Shown piece by piece: positions 6,843 through 13,557 of a stretch of DNA of 13,830 nucleotides. The position numbers and the translations under genes are program-made. The notes below the pieces were generated by a model. The model made no database searches. It was given only the letters and a program-made list of their open reading frames with translations, and was not told where the DNA came from. The stretch's first letter is position 1; each line of letters starts with the position of its first letter. The stretch is from Bacteroidales bacterium (lineage in GTDB: Bacteria > Bacteroidota > Bacteroidia > Bacteroidales > UBA7960): the NCBI GenBank assembly GCA_007131125.1, contig SLRE01000101.1:1-13830 (forward strand), written 5' to 3'.

Positions 6843-7994
6843 TCAGAGGGCAGAAGTTTTTTCAAGGTAATCAATGTCCATATCCAGGTAAAGGTAAACA
6901 TCTGAGGGCACCCCTTCAATCCGGTAGTCGGAGCGTTTATGACCCAGACGCACTACCACGGCATCCCATTGGGGGATGATAAAAATGTACTGACCCAGGA
7001 TCCCTCTGAAATAAGGAACTTCATAGCCCCGGTGATAAGCAATCCAAAACTGGTAACCGTAATAATCAACCACTTTCCCGTACTGATCTTTGAGGTAAGT
7101 GGCGGGTGAAACGGCCTGGGTTAAAAAGTTTGCACTTATCAGTTGCTGACCTTTCCAGGCTCCGGTGTCAAGCACCAGCTGGCCAAGCCTTGCAAAATCA
7201 CGGGCATTGCTATTGAAGCAGCAATAGGCTTTCTCCATGCCGCCTTCGCGGTCAAGGCTCCACAGGGCATCATGTTCAGCACCCATTGGTTGCCATAGCT
7301 TTTGGGCAGCATAGTCAGATATGTTTTGGCCGGTAGCCTCTTCCAAAACAAAAGCCAGCAACTGCGTGGTTCCGCTGGTATAGTCGAAAATTTCTCCCGG
7401 AGGGTATTTTCTGCCCAAAGGTTTTAGCAGGGCCTCCAGGTCGCTTCCGTAATAGGCCTTTGTTGTGAGCGAGAAAGCTGTTGCATATTGTTCATCCCAA
7501 TCCAGCCCGGCACTCATGGTAAGCAAGTGCCTGATGGTCACCTCCCCATCTGAAGCGATTTCAAATTCTGGTAAAAAATCTCTTACCGGCTGGTTGAGAC
7601 TTTGAATATATCCCTCGTCATAAGCAATGCCCACCAGTAAGGCTACAATGGATTTGGCCATGGAAAAAGAACCCGAAAGAGAGCTTTGCCCATACCCGTC
7701 ATAATATTCTTCAAATAGAATATGGCCGTTTCTTGCTATCAAAAAAGCAACAGGCTCCAGCTCAAAAAAAGAGTCCAGGTGATGCTCGGGAAGTTCAAAA
7801 AAATTGTAAAGACTGTCTTCCTGCCAGGGTTGGGGTTCGCCGGCAACAATGGTGCGGTTATGAAAAATCCGGTAATCATCTATATCGGGGGTCTGGTAAA
7901 TCAAAGCCCGGCGAAGATAGCCCGGCGTCAGAATAACAGCAAGGGCAAGGATCACCACCAGCCCGATCAGGATCTTTTTTAATCTTGGATTCAT
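6843..7994 (-). CDS. Serine beta-lactamase-like hydrolase (class C / esterase family), membrane-anchored
   Basis: The 383-residue protein begins with a short basic stretch and a hydrophobic segment (about 8-23) with no lipobox. This suggests an uncleaved anchor or signal peptide and a periplasmic catalytic domain. The domain matches the beta-lactamase superfamily of class C / 6-aminohexanoate-dimer hydrolase type. It has S111-M-A-K114 (the SxxK nucleophile and base), Y205-T-S207 (the Y-x-N/S motif) and HLLTMSAGLDWDE at 156-168. FRGILGQYIFIIP (329-341) is typical of the hydrolase branch, and a GHK at 351-353 follows. Members include esterases, amide hydrolases and D-amino-acid peptidases, and true antibiotic resistance is uncommon. 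The substrate cannot be assigned. The DUF418 gene lies upstream on the same strand with a 110-base gap. A TACATTTG match at 8019-8026 may give this gene its own promoter. Confidence 0.85.
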   Translation of the reverse strand: MNPRLKKILIGLVVILALAVILTPGYLRRALIYQTPDIDDYRIFHNRTIVAGEPQPWQEDSLYNFFELPEHHLDSFFELEPVAFLIARNGHILFEEYYDGYGQSSLSGSFSMAKSIVALLVGIAYDEGYIQSLNQPVRDFLPEFEIASDGEVTIRHLLTMSAGLDWDEQYATAFSLTTKAYYGSDLEALLKPLGRKYPPGEIFDYTSGTTQLLAFVLEEATGQNISDYAAQKLWQPMGAEHDALWSLDREGGMEKAYCCFNSNARDFARLGQLVLDTGAWKGQQLISANFLTQAVSPATYLKDQYGKVVDYYGYQFWIAYHRGYEVPYFRGILGQYIFIIPQWDAVVVRLGHKRSDYRIEGVPSDVYLYLDMDIDYLEKTSAL

Positions 7995-8018
7995 TGGTAT
8001 GATTTGATTTTAAAAATT

Positions 8019-8026
8019 CAAATGTA
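8019..8026 (-). promoter_or_regulatory. Possible -7 promoter element of the serine hydrolase gene
   Basis: The minus strand reads TACATTTG, fitting TAnnTTTG, with initiation expected about 19 bases before the ATG at 7994. No TTG is found at the right distance upstream, and in AT-rich intergenic DNA such a match can occur by chance. Confidence 0.3.
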
Positions 8027-8104
8027 TTTTGCATCAGGAAATTAATACCCATGCTTATGCAAATGCCATTTCTGGTTCCCTGAGACAAAAAGACAAAGAT
8101 GTCT

Positions 8105-9349
8105 TTACTTTTTCAAAGGTTGAGGCTTCCAATAGGTAAGCGACCTCCAGGCCCATTCAAAGGGACCGAAACGGTAATATTTTAACCAGTATTGGCTCCA
8201 GATAACCTGGATAATATAAATTACAAAAGTTAAGATAATTCCCTGCCAGACGTTAAACTGCCCGTAAAGCCCAAAACCATAGCCATAAAAAATGGTGGTG
8301 CAAATGATGGACTGGGTCAGGTAATTGGTCAAAGCCATGCGACCGGTCACTGCAATTTTTTCTGTAAGCCACCTCAACCAGCCCTTATGAAGACAAAAAA
8401 CCACGAGTGAGATATAGACAAATGCCATTGAAGGGCCGCCCACAGCAAAGCCTGCATTCATATATACCTGCTCTATACCGGGCATTGTATGACTGGCAAC
8501 CTGAATATAATGGGCAAGCACCCAGTTTCCAAGCAGTGCAAACGGAAGGCTGTACCAGAACAACTTTTTAAAAAAGCCGATATGTTTGCTGATATCAAAA
8601 AAATAGCCTTTTCTGCCAAACAGCATACCCACAAGGAACATAGCTAGCACAAAAGGGAAAAAAGAAATAATCCCACCCCAGATAAAAGAATATTCCGTAA
8701 GGCGAATAGACATGATCTCTGAAAAACTTCCCTGGCTGTAAACGATTAAAGCCCTTTGGGCGAGGTTTTCAAAAAACTTTTCCTGTTCCAGGAAACCCGC
8801 CTTTATCCCTTCGGCCGCTTCAGGCACAGACATACCAAACTGGATAAGAACGGCAAAAGAGAAAGAAAAGAAAACCGGTAGCAACATGAAAACAATGGCC
8901 CATATCAAAACGGTACGGTTGGATTTTCGACGAAACCAGGTCATGATAAAACCAAAAAGGGCATAGATCACAAGGATATCACCATACCATAACAAAACCA
9001 CATGCAAGGCACCAATGAACAACAATACCAGCAACCTGCGGCGAAATACGTTGATTACCGATTGCCCGGCTTCATCCACTTTTCGAAGGAAGAAATAAAA
9101 CCCCATTCCAAACAGCAGTGAAAACAGCACATAGAATTTGCCATGAAAGAAAAAGTCAATAAACCACAAGGCATTTTGGTTGGCCTGGTCGGTCCAGATC
9201 CGCGCCTCCCCCATAAGCATTGTAAACGGGGTGTTAAAAAGCGGCATGTTCACCATCAGGATCCCAAGCAAAGCAATTCCTCTCAATACATCCAGAACCA
9301 AAACCCGCTTTTTCTGTTCAACAGGTTTCAACAAGGGTTGTGTTTCCAT
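8105..9349 (-). CDS. DUF418 family multi-spanning membrane protein (YeiB-like)
   Basis: The 414-residue protein is strongly hydrophobic, with roughly ten predicted membrane segments. It shows the DUF418 family landmarks in order: DVLRGIALLGILMVN near the N-terminus (19-33), HGKFYVLFSLLFGMGF (about 69-84), and RRRLLVLLFIGALHVVLLWYGDIL (about 103-126). Toward the C-terminus come TGRMALTNYLTQSII and the ending RFGPFEWAWRSLTYW, diagnostic of the DUF418 domain (PF04235). The N-terminal half resembles the acyltransferase/HGSNAT-type membrane fold. The function is unknown; transport or transfer of a cell-envelope group has been suggested for relatives. The gene lies downstream of a terminator that ends ssb, so it should have its own promoter in 9350-9516. 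It precedes the serine hydrolase gene by 110 bases. No Shine-Dalgarno is visible. Confidence 0.88.
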   Translation of the reverse strand: METQPLLKPVEQKKRVLVLDVLRGIALLGILMVNMPLFNTPFTMLMGEARIWTDQANQNALWFIDFFFHGKFYVLFSLLFGMGFYFFLRKVDEAGQSVINVFRRRLLVLLFIGALHVVLLWYGDILVIYALFGFIMTWFRRKSNRTVLIWAIVFMLLPVFFSFSFAVLIQFGMSVPEAAEGIKAGFLEQEKFFENLAQRALIVYSQGSFSEIMSIRLTEYSFIWGGIISFFPFVLAMFLVGMLFGRKGYFFDISKHIGFFKKLFWYSLPFALLGNWVLAHYIQVASHTMPGIEQVYMNAGFAVGGPSMAFVYISLVVFCLHKGWLRWLTEKIAVTGRMALTNYLTQSIICTTIFYGYGFGLYGQFNVWQGIILTFVIYIIQVIWSQYWLKYYRFGPFEWAWRSLTYWKPQPLKK

Positions 9350-9516
9350 TCTGGTTAAAATGATTTCTTAATAAATAATTTTTCGCAAATTATGAACATT
9401 TTCTTTATCCTTGTCGAAACCGGTCAGATTTTTTCGGTTTTATTTTGTTTTTGATTAATCAGGTTTTTCTCTATTCTGGAAAAACAACTGAAAAAGAATG
9501 GCATTGGGTAATTGAC
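9350..9516 (-). other. Gene-free leader/promoter region upstream of the DUF418 gene
   Basis: This AT-rich stretch must hold the DUF418 promoter because a terminator separates it from ssb. I found no exact TAnnTTTG on the minus strand. The nearest is a shortened TAATTTG within 9384-9391. An imperfect 6-bp inverted repeat (AAACCG 9417-9422, CGGTTT 9435-9440) is present and may be chance. No credible small gene is seen. Confidence 0.4.
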
Positions 9517-9550
9517 AAAAAAAAGCAGTTGATCGCATCTGATCAACTGC
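9517..9550 (-). terminator. Intrinsic terminator of ssb
   Basis: GCAGTTGATC (9525-9534) and GATCAACTGC (9541-9550) form a perfect 10-bp stem with a six-base loop. On the minus strand the stem is followed by eight T (complement of 9517-9524). It begins about 30 bases after the ssb stop. Confidence 0.88.
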
Positions 9551-9581
9551 CTGTTCCTTCCGGAAATTATTTCCCGGGAGA

Positions 9582-10001
9582 TTAAAACGGGAGATCGTCT
9601 TCCACGTTTTGGTCACTTTCACCCGGGCCTGAATAATCTTCACCGGCTTTGGGTGCTCCCTGGTCTTCCGGGCGTCCGCCTAAGAAGTTCATTACATCAC
9701 CGATTATCTCCGTGTTGTAACGCTTGTTGCCTTCTTTATCTTCCCACTGCCTGGTTCTGATACGGCCTTCCAGGTAAATCAGACTCCCCTTTTTCAGGTA
9801 TTTTTCGGCCAGCTCAGCCATTCCGCGCCACAAAACAATGTTGTGCCATTCGGTTTGTTCTACCCGGTTGCCGTCTTTTCCTTTAAAATATTCATTGGTG
9901 GCCAAAGGGAATGAAGCTACTTTCACTCCGCTGTCAAGACTGCGTACTTCGGGATCTTTTCCTAAATTCCCCACCAAAATGACTTTGTTTACTCCTGCCA
10001 T
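9582..10001 (-). CDS. ssb: Single-stranded DNA-binding protein SSB
   Basis: SSB coats single-stranded DNA during replication, recombination and repair and recruits partner proteins through its C-terminal tip. The 139-residue protein has the OB-fold start NKVILVGNLGKDPEVR (5-20) and the EWHNIVLW segment (51-58). LAEKYLKKGSLIYLEGRI follows (64-81), then RQWEDKEGNKRYNTEII (84-100). The linker (about 108-133) is short and Gly/Glu/Asp-rich, and the acidic tip DDLPF (135-139) is intact. The start is fixed by a GAGGAG Shine-Dalgarno four bases upstream. mutY lies 114 bases upstream on the same strand, and a candidate promoter sits between them. A strong terminator follows at once, so ssb is probably a single-gene transcript or the end of a mutY-ssb transcript. 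Confidence 0.97.
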   Translation of the reverse strand: MAGVNKVILVGNLGKDPEVRSLDSGVKVASFPLATNEYFKGKDGNRVEQTEWHNIVLWRGMAELAEKYLKKGSLIYLEGRIRTRQWEDKEGNKRYNTEIIGDVMNFLGGRPEDQGAPKAGEDYSGPGESDQNVEDDLPF

Positions 10002-10005
10002 GTCG

Positions 10006-10011
10006 CTCCTC
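10006..10011 (-). promoter_or_regulatory. Shine-Dalgarno of ssb
   Basis: The minus strand reads GAGGAG four bases before the ssb ATG (10001). Most neighbours have no recognisable Shine-Dalgarno, so this one stands out and confirms the start. Confidence 0.7.
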
Positions 10012-10046
10012 TTTTTTTGATTAATTTTTAAACAATAAAGTCTTTA

Positions 10047-10077
10047 CCAATTTATGGCTTTTTTAAATAAGTTGCAA
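10047..10077 (-). promoter_or_regulatory. Candidate ssb promoter (TTG -33, TAAATTGG -7)
   Basis: On the minus strand TTG (10077-10075) is followed after 20 bases by TAAATTGG (10054-10047), one mismatch from TAnnTTTG. The spacing equals that of the lpxK promoter. Initiation near 10041 gives a leader of about 40 bases. Confidence 0.45.
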
Positions 10078-10088
10078 GCTTTTTTAAA
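10057..10088. repeat. Pair of 11-bp direct repeats overlapping the ssb promoter
   Basis: GCTTTTTTAAA occurs at 10057-10067 and again at 10078-10088, exactly 21 bases (two helical turns) apart. One copy sits between the proposed -33 and -7 elements and the other directly upstream of -33. It may be a regulator site, a bent A-tract, or chance in AT-rich DNA. Confidence 0.4.
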
Positions 10089-10115
10089 CCAGGATTGAAA
10101 AAAAAAAGACAAATT

Positions 10116-11210
10116 TTAAATCTGCCCGGTTTTACCGGCCTTCCCGGCGGTTTTCAGGTACCTTAAGGTAAGCCCGGATTTTGGCAAGGCATCAAAAGCT
10201 TCCCGGTTTGTTTTTTCAAAAGCTTTTTCAAAGGTATTGGTTTTTGAGGGATTCACCCGAACGGCGTAAAAATTTGCATGGATTTTCTGATGGGTGAGCA
10301 GGTGCCTGAAAAAAACCGGGGCGTGGGTAAAGGTATAGCCCTTGCCATCGGGAAAAAACTTTTTCCACCAGTCCAGGCTGGTCAAATCATTGGGCAGTAA
10401 AGGGTCGGGGGTTTCCAGCAAAGGCAATTCATAAAGGTTTTTCCAGATATCATTCCCGGTGCGCTTATATATAAAAAAAACCGTTTGCTTGTTCTGGTCA
10501 GGATAATAGAAATAGAAATAATGAAAGTACCTGTCGCGCTGGGCAGGTTTTTTTTTCCGCACAGGAAAGTGCTGAACTTTTTTCTGCAGGAATGCCAGGC
10601 ATTCGCGGTTAAACAGGCACTCGCGGCAAAGCGGGCTGACGGGCTTACACACCAGGGCCCCAAAATCCATCACGGCCTGGTTGAAGTCGCCCGGGTTTTG
10701 CTCATCCATTACCTCAAGGGCCAGTTCGCGAAATGCCTTTTTCCCTTTACCGGTGTCCATAACCTCCTTTAATGCAAAAATCCTGGAAAAAACCCGGCAG
10801 GCATTTCCATCCAGGGCGGGAACGGGTTCTTTAAAAGCAATGGAAGCAATGGCCGCTGCGGTATAGCTCCCCACTCCTTTTATCTTAAGCCAGCCGGCAT
10901 AAGAATCAGGAAGAACCCCATTCAGGTTATTTACAATATCCCCGGCTGCCTGGTGCAGGTTGCGGGCCCTGGAGTAATAACCCAGGCCCTGCCATAGGCG
11001 CAGCACTTTGTCTAAAGGAGCTTCAGCAAGTGTCCTGACATCCGGAAATGCATCAATAAAACGATAATAATATCCTATGCCCTGCTCAATACGGGTTTGC
11101 TGCAAAATAATCTCCGATATCCACACATTGTAGGGGTTAACCTTCCCGCGCCATGGAAGTTGCCGGCCATTTTGGGCATACCAGGAAAGCAGGCGACTGG
11201 AAAAATTCAT
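10116..11210 (-). CDS. mutY: A/G-specific adenine DNA glycosylase MutY
   Basis: MutY removes adenine mispaired with 8-oxoguanine or guanine, starting base-excision repair. The 364-residue protein has SEIILQQTR with catalytic Glu33 (32-40). The helix-hairpin-helix KIKGVGSYTAAAIASIAF follows at 109-126. The PALDGNACRV segment has catalytic Asp134. The iron-sulphur ligands are C188-x6-C195-x2-C198-x5-C204. The C-terminal part (about 224-345) resembles the Nudix-like domain that reads 8-oxoG, with WKNLYELPL (256-264) and FRHLLTHQ (301-308). An in-frame ATG at 11249 would add 13 residues. I prefer 11210 because MNFSSRLLSWY is the family-typical start, although no Shine-Dalgarno decides it. It is divergent from HU and upstream of ssb on the same strand. 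Confidence 0.95.
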   Translation of the reverse strand: MNFSSRLLSWYAQNGRQLPWRGKVNPYNVWISEIILQQTRIEQGIGYYYRFIDAFPDVRTLAEAPLDKVLRLWQGLGYYSRARNLHQAAGDIVNNLNGVLPDSYAGWLKIKGVGSYTAAAIASIAFKEPVPALDGNACRVFSRIFALKEVMDTGKGKKAFRELALEVMDEQNPGDFNQAVMDFGALVCKPVSPLCRECLFNRECLAFLQKKVQHFPVRKKKPAQRDRYFHYFYFYYPDQNKQTVFFIYKRTGNDIWKNLYELPLLETPDPLLPNDLTSLDWWKKFFPDGKGYTFTHAPVFFRHLLTHQKIHANFYAVRVNPSKTNTFEKAFEKTNREAFDALPKSGLTLRYLKTAGKAGKTGQI

Positions 11211-11277
11211 ATTACTGGAAGTATCGGACAAATAGCAGATTGAAACCACCTAAATCATTGGGGTAAAAATAAATAAA

Positions 11278-11311
11278 TTGTTTTCTAATAGTAAGAAAAA
11301 AGTTATCTTTG
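11278..11311 (+). promoter_or_regulatory. Promoter of the HU gene (TATCTTTG -7)
   Basis: TATCTTTG at 11304-11311 fits TAnnTTTG exactly. A TTG at 11278-11280 is 23 bases upstream, slightly far, with T-rich sequence at the ideal place. Initiation near 11317 gives a leader of about 50 bases before the HU ATG. Confidence 0.6.
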
Positions 11312-11367
11312 CAACCCGAATAATAAAAAAAACAGCGTAATATTCTTATAACCAAAAAGTAATAACT

Positions 11368-11661
11368 ATGACAAAAGCTGAAATTGTAACGGAAATTGCC
11401 AACAAAACGGGTATTGAAAAAGTTGCTGTTCAGGCAACCGTAGAAGCCTTTATGGATACGGTTAAAAACTCCCTGGTAAAAGGAGAAAATGTGTACCTGA
11501 GGGGATTCGGTAGCTTTATTATTAAAGAGAGAGCTGAAAAAACCGGCCGTAACATTTCCAAAAACACCACAATCATCATTCCTGCTCATTGCATCCCGGC
11601 ATTTAAACCTGCCAAAGAATTTGTCAGTGAAGTAAAAGAATCCGTTTCTGTATCCAAATAA
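11368..11661 (+). CDS. HU family nucleoid DNA-binding protein
   Basis: The 97-residue protein is a complete HU/IHF-family member. An N-terminal helical dimerisation part (TKAEIVTEIANKTGI, 2-16) is followed by the core motif VYLRGFGSF (42-50) and the DNA-gripping beta arm with KTGRN (58-62). It then has IPAHCIPAFKPAKEF (71-85), where the usual family form is IPA-x-x-x-PAFK-x-GK-x-(F/L). HU proteins are dimers that bend DNA and organise the nucleoid. The arm lacks the common P-x-TGE turn and reads ISKNTT, so it may differ in DNA grip. Residues after about 90 are a Ser/Val/Lys tail. No Shine-Dalgarno is present before the ATG. The gene heads a plus-strand group with the small basic protein gene 68 bases downstream, and it is divergent from mutY. 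Confidence 0.93.
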   Translation: MTKAEIVTEIANKTGIEKVAVQATVEAFMDTVKNSLVKGENVYLRGFGSFIIKERAEKTGRNISKNTTIIIPAHCIPAFKPAKEFVSEVKESVSVSK

Positions 11662-11681
11662 TTTCATACCAAACGGATTCA

Positions 11682-11697
11682 CGGGTTAATTGACCCG
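11682..11697 (+). other. Small hairpin between HU and the small basic protein gene
   Basis: CGGGT (11682-11686) pairs with ACCCG (11693-11697), extended by a T-G wobble, around a four-base AATT loop. There is no T-run, so it is not a standard terminator. It lies 20 bases before the Shine-Dalgarno of the small gene and could be an mRNA processing or stability element. Confidence 0.3.
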
Positions 11698-11716
11698 GTG
11701 AGAAAATTTATTAATT

Positions 11717-11722
11717 AAGGAG
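11717..11722 (+). promoter_or_regulatory. Strong Shine-Dalgarno of the 29-residue gene
   Basis: AAGGAG with a seven-base spacer to the ATG at 11730 is near ideal. HU just upstream has none. This supports the tiny open frame as a real, translated gene. Confidence 0.75.
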
Positions 11723-11729
11723 AAGAATC

Positions 11730-11819
11730 ATGCCAAGCGGAAAAAAAAGAAAAAGACATAAAATGGCTACCCACAAGCGCAAAAAGCGCCTGAGGAAAAA
11801 CAGGCACAAAAAGAAATAA
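11730..11819 (+). CDS. 29-residue very basic protein, bS22/mS38-like (AURKAIP1/COX24 domain)
   Basis: The frame encodes 29 residues, of which about 19 are Lys, Arg or His, beginning MPSGKKRKRHKMATHKRKKR and ending in Lys-Lys-Lys. It resembles the very short Bacteroidota proteins annotated as AURKAIP1/COX24 domain proteins. The same family includes the mitochondrial small-subunit protein mS38 and the short actinobacterial ribosomal protein bS22, both rich in KKRRKRM-S-KKKHRK-like sequence. By that likeness it probably sits in the small ribosomal subunit near the decoding region, binding rRNA. This is inferred from sequence resemblance alone. A strong Shine-Dalgarno precedes it. It lies 68 bases after HU and 177 bases before rng on the same strand, with a strong hairpin just after it. 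It is easily missed in annotation because of its length. Confidence 0.8.
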   Translation: MPSGKKRKRHKMATHKRKKRLRKNRHKKK

Positions 11820-11862
11820 GGCTTTTTGCAGGGGTTAGTTATTTAATTTCTTTTCCCTCATT

Positions 11863-11899
11863 AAATTACATAATACCTCTCGCAGGTATTATGTAATTT
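11863..11899 (+). terminator. 16-bp perfect hairpin between the small basic protein gene and rng
   Basis: AAATTACATAATACCT (11863-11878) pairs perfectly with 11884-11899 around a five-base loop (CTCGC). The stem is AT-rich and followed by only a short interrupted T-stretch. It may be an intrinsic terminator for the HU/small-gene transcript, possibly leaky, or a processing structure ahead of rng. Confidence 0.6.
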
Positions 11900-11907
11900 T
11901 ATTTAAA

Positions 11908-11924
11908 CACCGGTTTTTCCGGTG
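11908..11924 (+). other. Second hairpin in the rng upstream region
   Basis: CACCGG (11908-11913) and CCGGTG (11919-11924) form a perfect GC-rich 6-bp stem with a TTTTT loop, eight bases after the long hairpin. With no T-run following it is not a terminator. It may be part of a structured rng leader. Confidence 0.45.
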
Positions 11925-11996
11925 ATACGTATCCTTCCCATCTGCTCATTATTCTTGCGAAACCATGAGTGATGAAATGCAAAAAAGTATTCAACT

Positions 11997-13547
11997 GTGA
12001 ACAAAGAGTTAATTATTGATTCCAACGCATCGGAGGTTGTGATGGCACTGCAGGAAGACAAGCAACTTGTCGAACTGCATACAGAGCGCAAAAACAACAA
12101 CTACTCCGTTGGCGACATTTATCTTGGAAAGGTAAAAAAAATCATTTCCGGGTTAAATGCTGCCTTTGTAGATGTGGGATACGAAAAGGATGCCTTTTTA
12201 CATTACCTTGACCTGGGAAGCCAGGTCAACTCTCTGAACAAATACACCAAGCTGGCTATTGCAGGAAAAACCAGGGTGTTGCCCATGGAAAATTTCATTC
12301 TTGAAAAAGAGATTGAAAAAACCGGGAAAATCACCAATGTGCTTACCTCCAACCAGCCCATACTTGTTCAGATTGCCAAAGAACCCATTTCAACCAAGGG
12401 TCCGCGCATTACCAGTGAAATTTCCCTTGCAGGAAGATACCTGGTGCTGGTACCCTTTTCCGACCGGATTTCCGTGTCGCAAAAAATCCAGAGCGCAGAA
12501 GAAAAAAGCCGGCTAAAAAGACTGGTGCAGAGTATTAAGCCCAAAAATTTCGGGGTTATTATCCGTACCATTGCCGAAGGCAAAATGGTTGCCGACCTGG
12601 ATGCCGACCTCAACAATCTGGTATCCAAATGGTACAGCATTGCCGAAAAACTATCAGGAGCCAAACCTCCCCGCATCATCCTGGGAGAATTGAACCGCTC
12701 CTCGGCCATGCTCAGAGACTTGCTCAATGAATCGTTCAACAACATTCATGTGAACGACCCCTTGGTGTTCGAAGAACTCAGGGACTACGTGAAAACCATC
12801 GCCCCTGAAAAAATCGACATCCTGAAACTCTACAAGGGGAAAGCCCCCATTTTCGAACATTTTGGAGTTGAAAAACAGATCAAAAGCGCTTTTGGAAAAA
12901 TCGTTACCATTAAAAGCGGATCTTACCTGATCATTGAGCATACTGAGGCCCTTCATGTTATCGACGTTAACAGCGGCCATCGCATGAGCAGCGACAACAG
13001 CCAGGAAGAAAATGCCCTGGAGGTAAACCTGGAAGCTGCCGCCGAAATTGCCCGTCAGCTCCGCCTTAGAGATATGGGCGGAATTATTGTTGTGGATTTC
13101 ATCGATATGGTACAGCCCGGCAACCGCCGTAAACTGTATGAAAGGATGAAAGAAGAAATGAAAAAAGACCGGGCAAAACACAACATTCTGCCTCCCAGTA
13201 AATTTGGCCTGGTGCAGGTTACCCGTCAGCGCGTTCGTCCCGAAACCAATGTGGAAATCCTGGAAAAATGCCCCGCTTGCGGTGGTACAGGAAAAATCAA
13301 ACCCAGCATTATCCTCATTGACGAAATCGAAAACAACCTGCGTTACCTTATCCGGGAACAAAACGAAAAATCACTCACATTAAGGGTGCATCCATTTATT
13401 TTTGCATACCTGACCAAAGGGGTTTTTTCACACAAAATGAAATGGTTCTTTAAATACAAAAAATGGATCAGGATTTTACCATCCAATTCGTACCACTTTC
13501 TAGAATACCGGTTTTTCAATAAACTGGATGATGAGATCAAGCTTTAA
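11997..13547 (+). CDS. rng: Ribonuclease G (RNase E/G family)
   Basis: RNase E/G enzymes are single-strand-specific endoribonucleases that process rRNA and start mRNA decay. The 516-residue protein has the S1-like RNA-binding domain (YSVGDIYLGKVKKII, about 36-50, and AAFVDVGYEKDAFLH, 55-69). The catalytic core carries the two metal-binding aspartates, D323 in VIDVNSG and D367 in VVDFIDM. Their 44-residue spacing is close to D303/D346 of E. coli RNase E. NLEAAAEIARQLRLRDMGG lies between them. The Zn-link C425-P-A-C428-GG supports dimer formation. There is no long C-terminal scaffold, so it is RNase G-like. The start is a GTG at 11997: an in-frame stop lies at 11973-11975 and no ATG intervenes, and MNKELIID matches family N-termini. 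No Shine-Dalgarno is present. A terminator follows. Confidence 0.96.
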   Translation: MNKELIIDSNASEVVMALQEDKQLVELHTERKNNNYSVGDIYLGKVKKIISGLNAAFVDVGYEKDAFLHYLDLGSQVNSLNKYTKLAIAGKTRVLPMENFILEKEIEKTGKITNVLTSNQPILVQIAKEPISTKGPRITSEISLAGRYLVLVPFSDRISVSQKIQSAEEKSRLKRLVQSIKPKNFGVIIRTIAEGKMVADLDADLNNLVSKWYSIAEKLSGAKPPRIILGELNRSSAMLRDLLNESFNNIHVNDPLVFEELRDYVKTIAPEKIDILKLYKGKAPIFEHFGVEKQIKSAFGKIVTIKSGSYLIIEHTEALHVIDVNSGHRMSSDNSQEENALEVNLEAAAEIARQLRLRDMGGIIVVDFIDMVQPGNRRKLYERMKEEMKKDRAKHNILPPSKFGLVQVTRQRVRPETNVEILEKCPACGGTGKIKPSIILIDEIENNLRYLIREQNEKSLTLRVHPFIFAYLTKGVFSHKMKWFFKYKKWIRILPSNSYHFLEYRFFNKLDDEIKL

Positions 13548-13557
13548 AGCCTGATTA

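Noticed and set aside
6797..6852. TGCCCT / AGGGCA inverted repeat between lpxK and the hydrolase gene
   Set aside because: It has a 44-base loop and only six pairs with no T-run, so it is not a credible terminator.
8087..8106. AAAGAC / GTCTTT hairpin overlapping the DUF418 stop codon
   Set aside because: The stem is six AT-rich pairs and only a short T-stretch follows. It could be a weak terminator but is not strong enough to list.
9417..9440. AAACCG / CGGTTT inverted repeat upstream of the DUF418 gene
   Set aside because: The six-pair stem with a 12-base loop in AT-rich DNA is likely chance.
11211..11249. 13-residue N-terminal extension of MutY
   Set aside because: MutY homologs start at the MNFSSRLLSWY-like segment. 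Nothing supports the earlier ATG.
11212..11682. 156-residue minus-strand frame across HU
   Set aside because: It is antisense to HU, Phe/Tyr-rich from Lys/Asn/Glu codons, and unlike any family I know.
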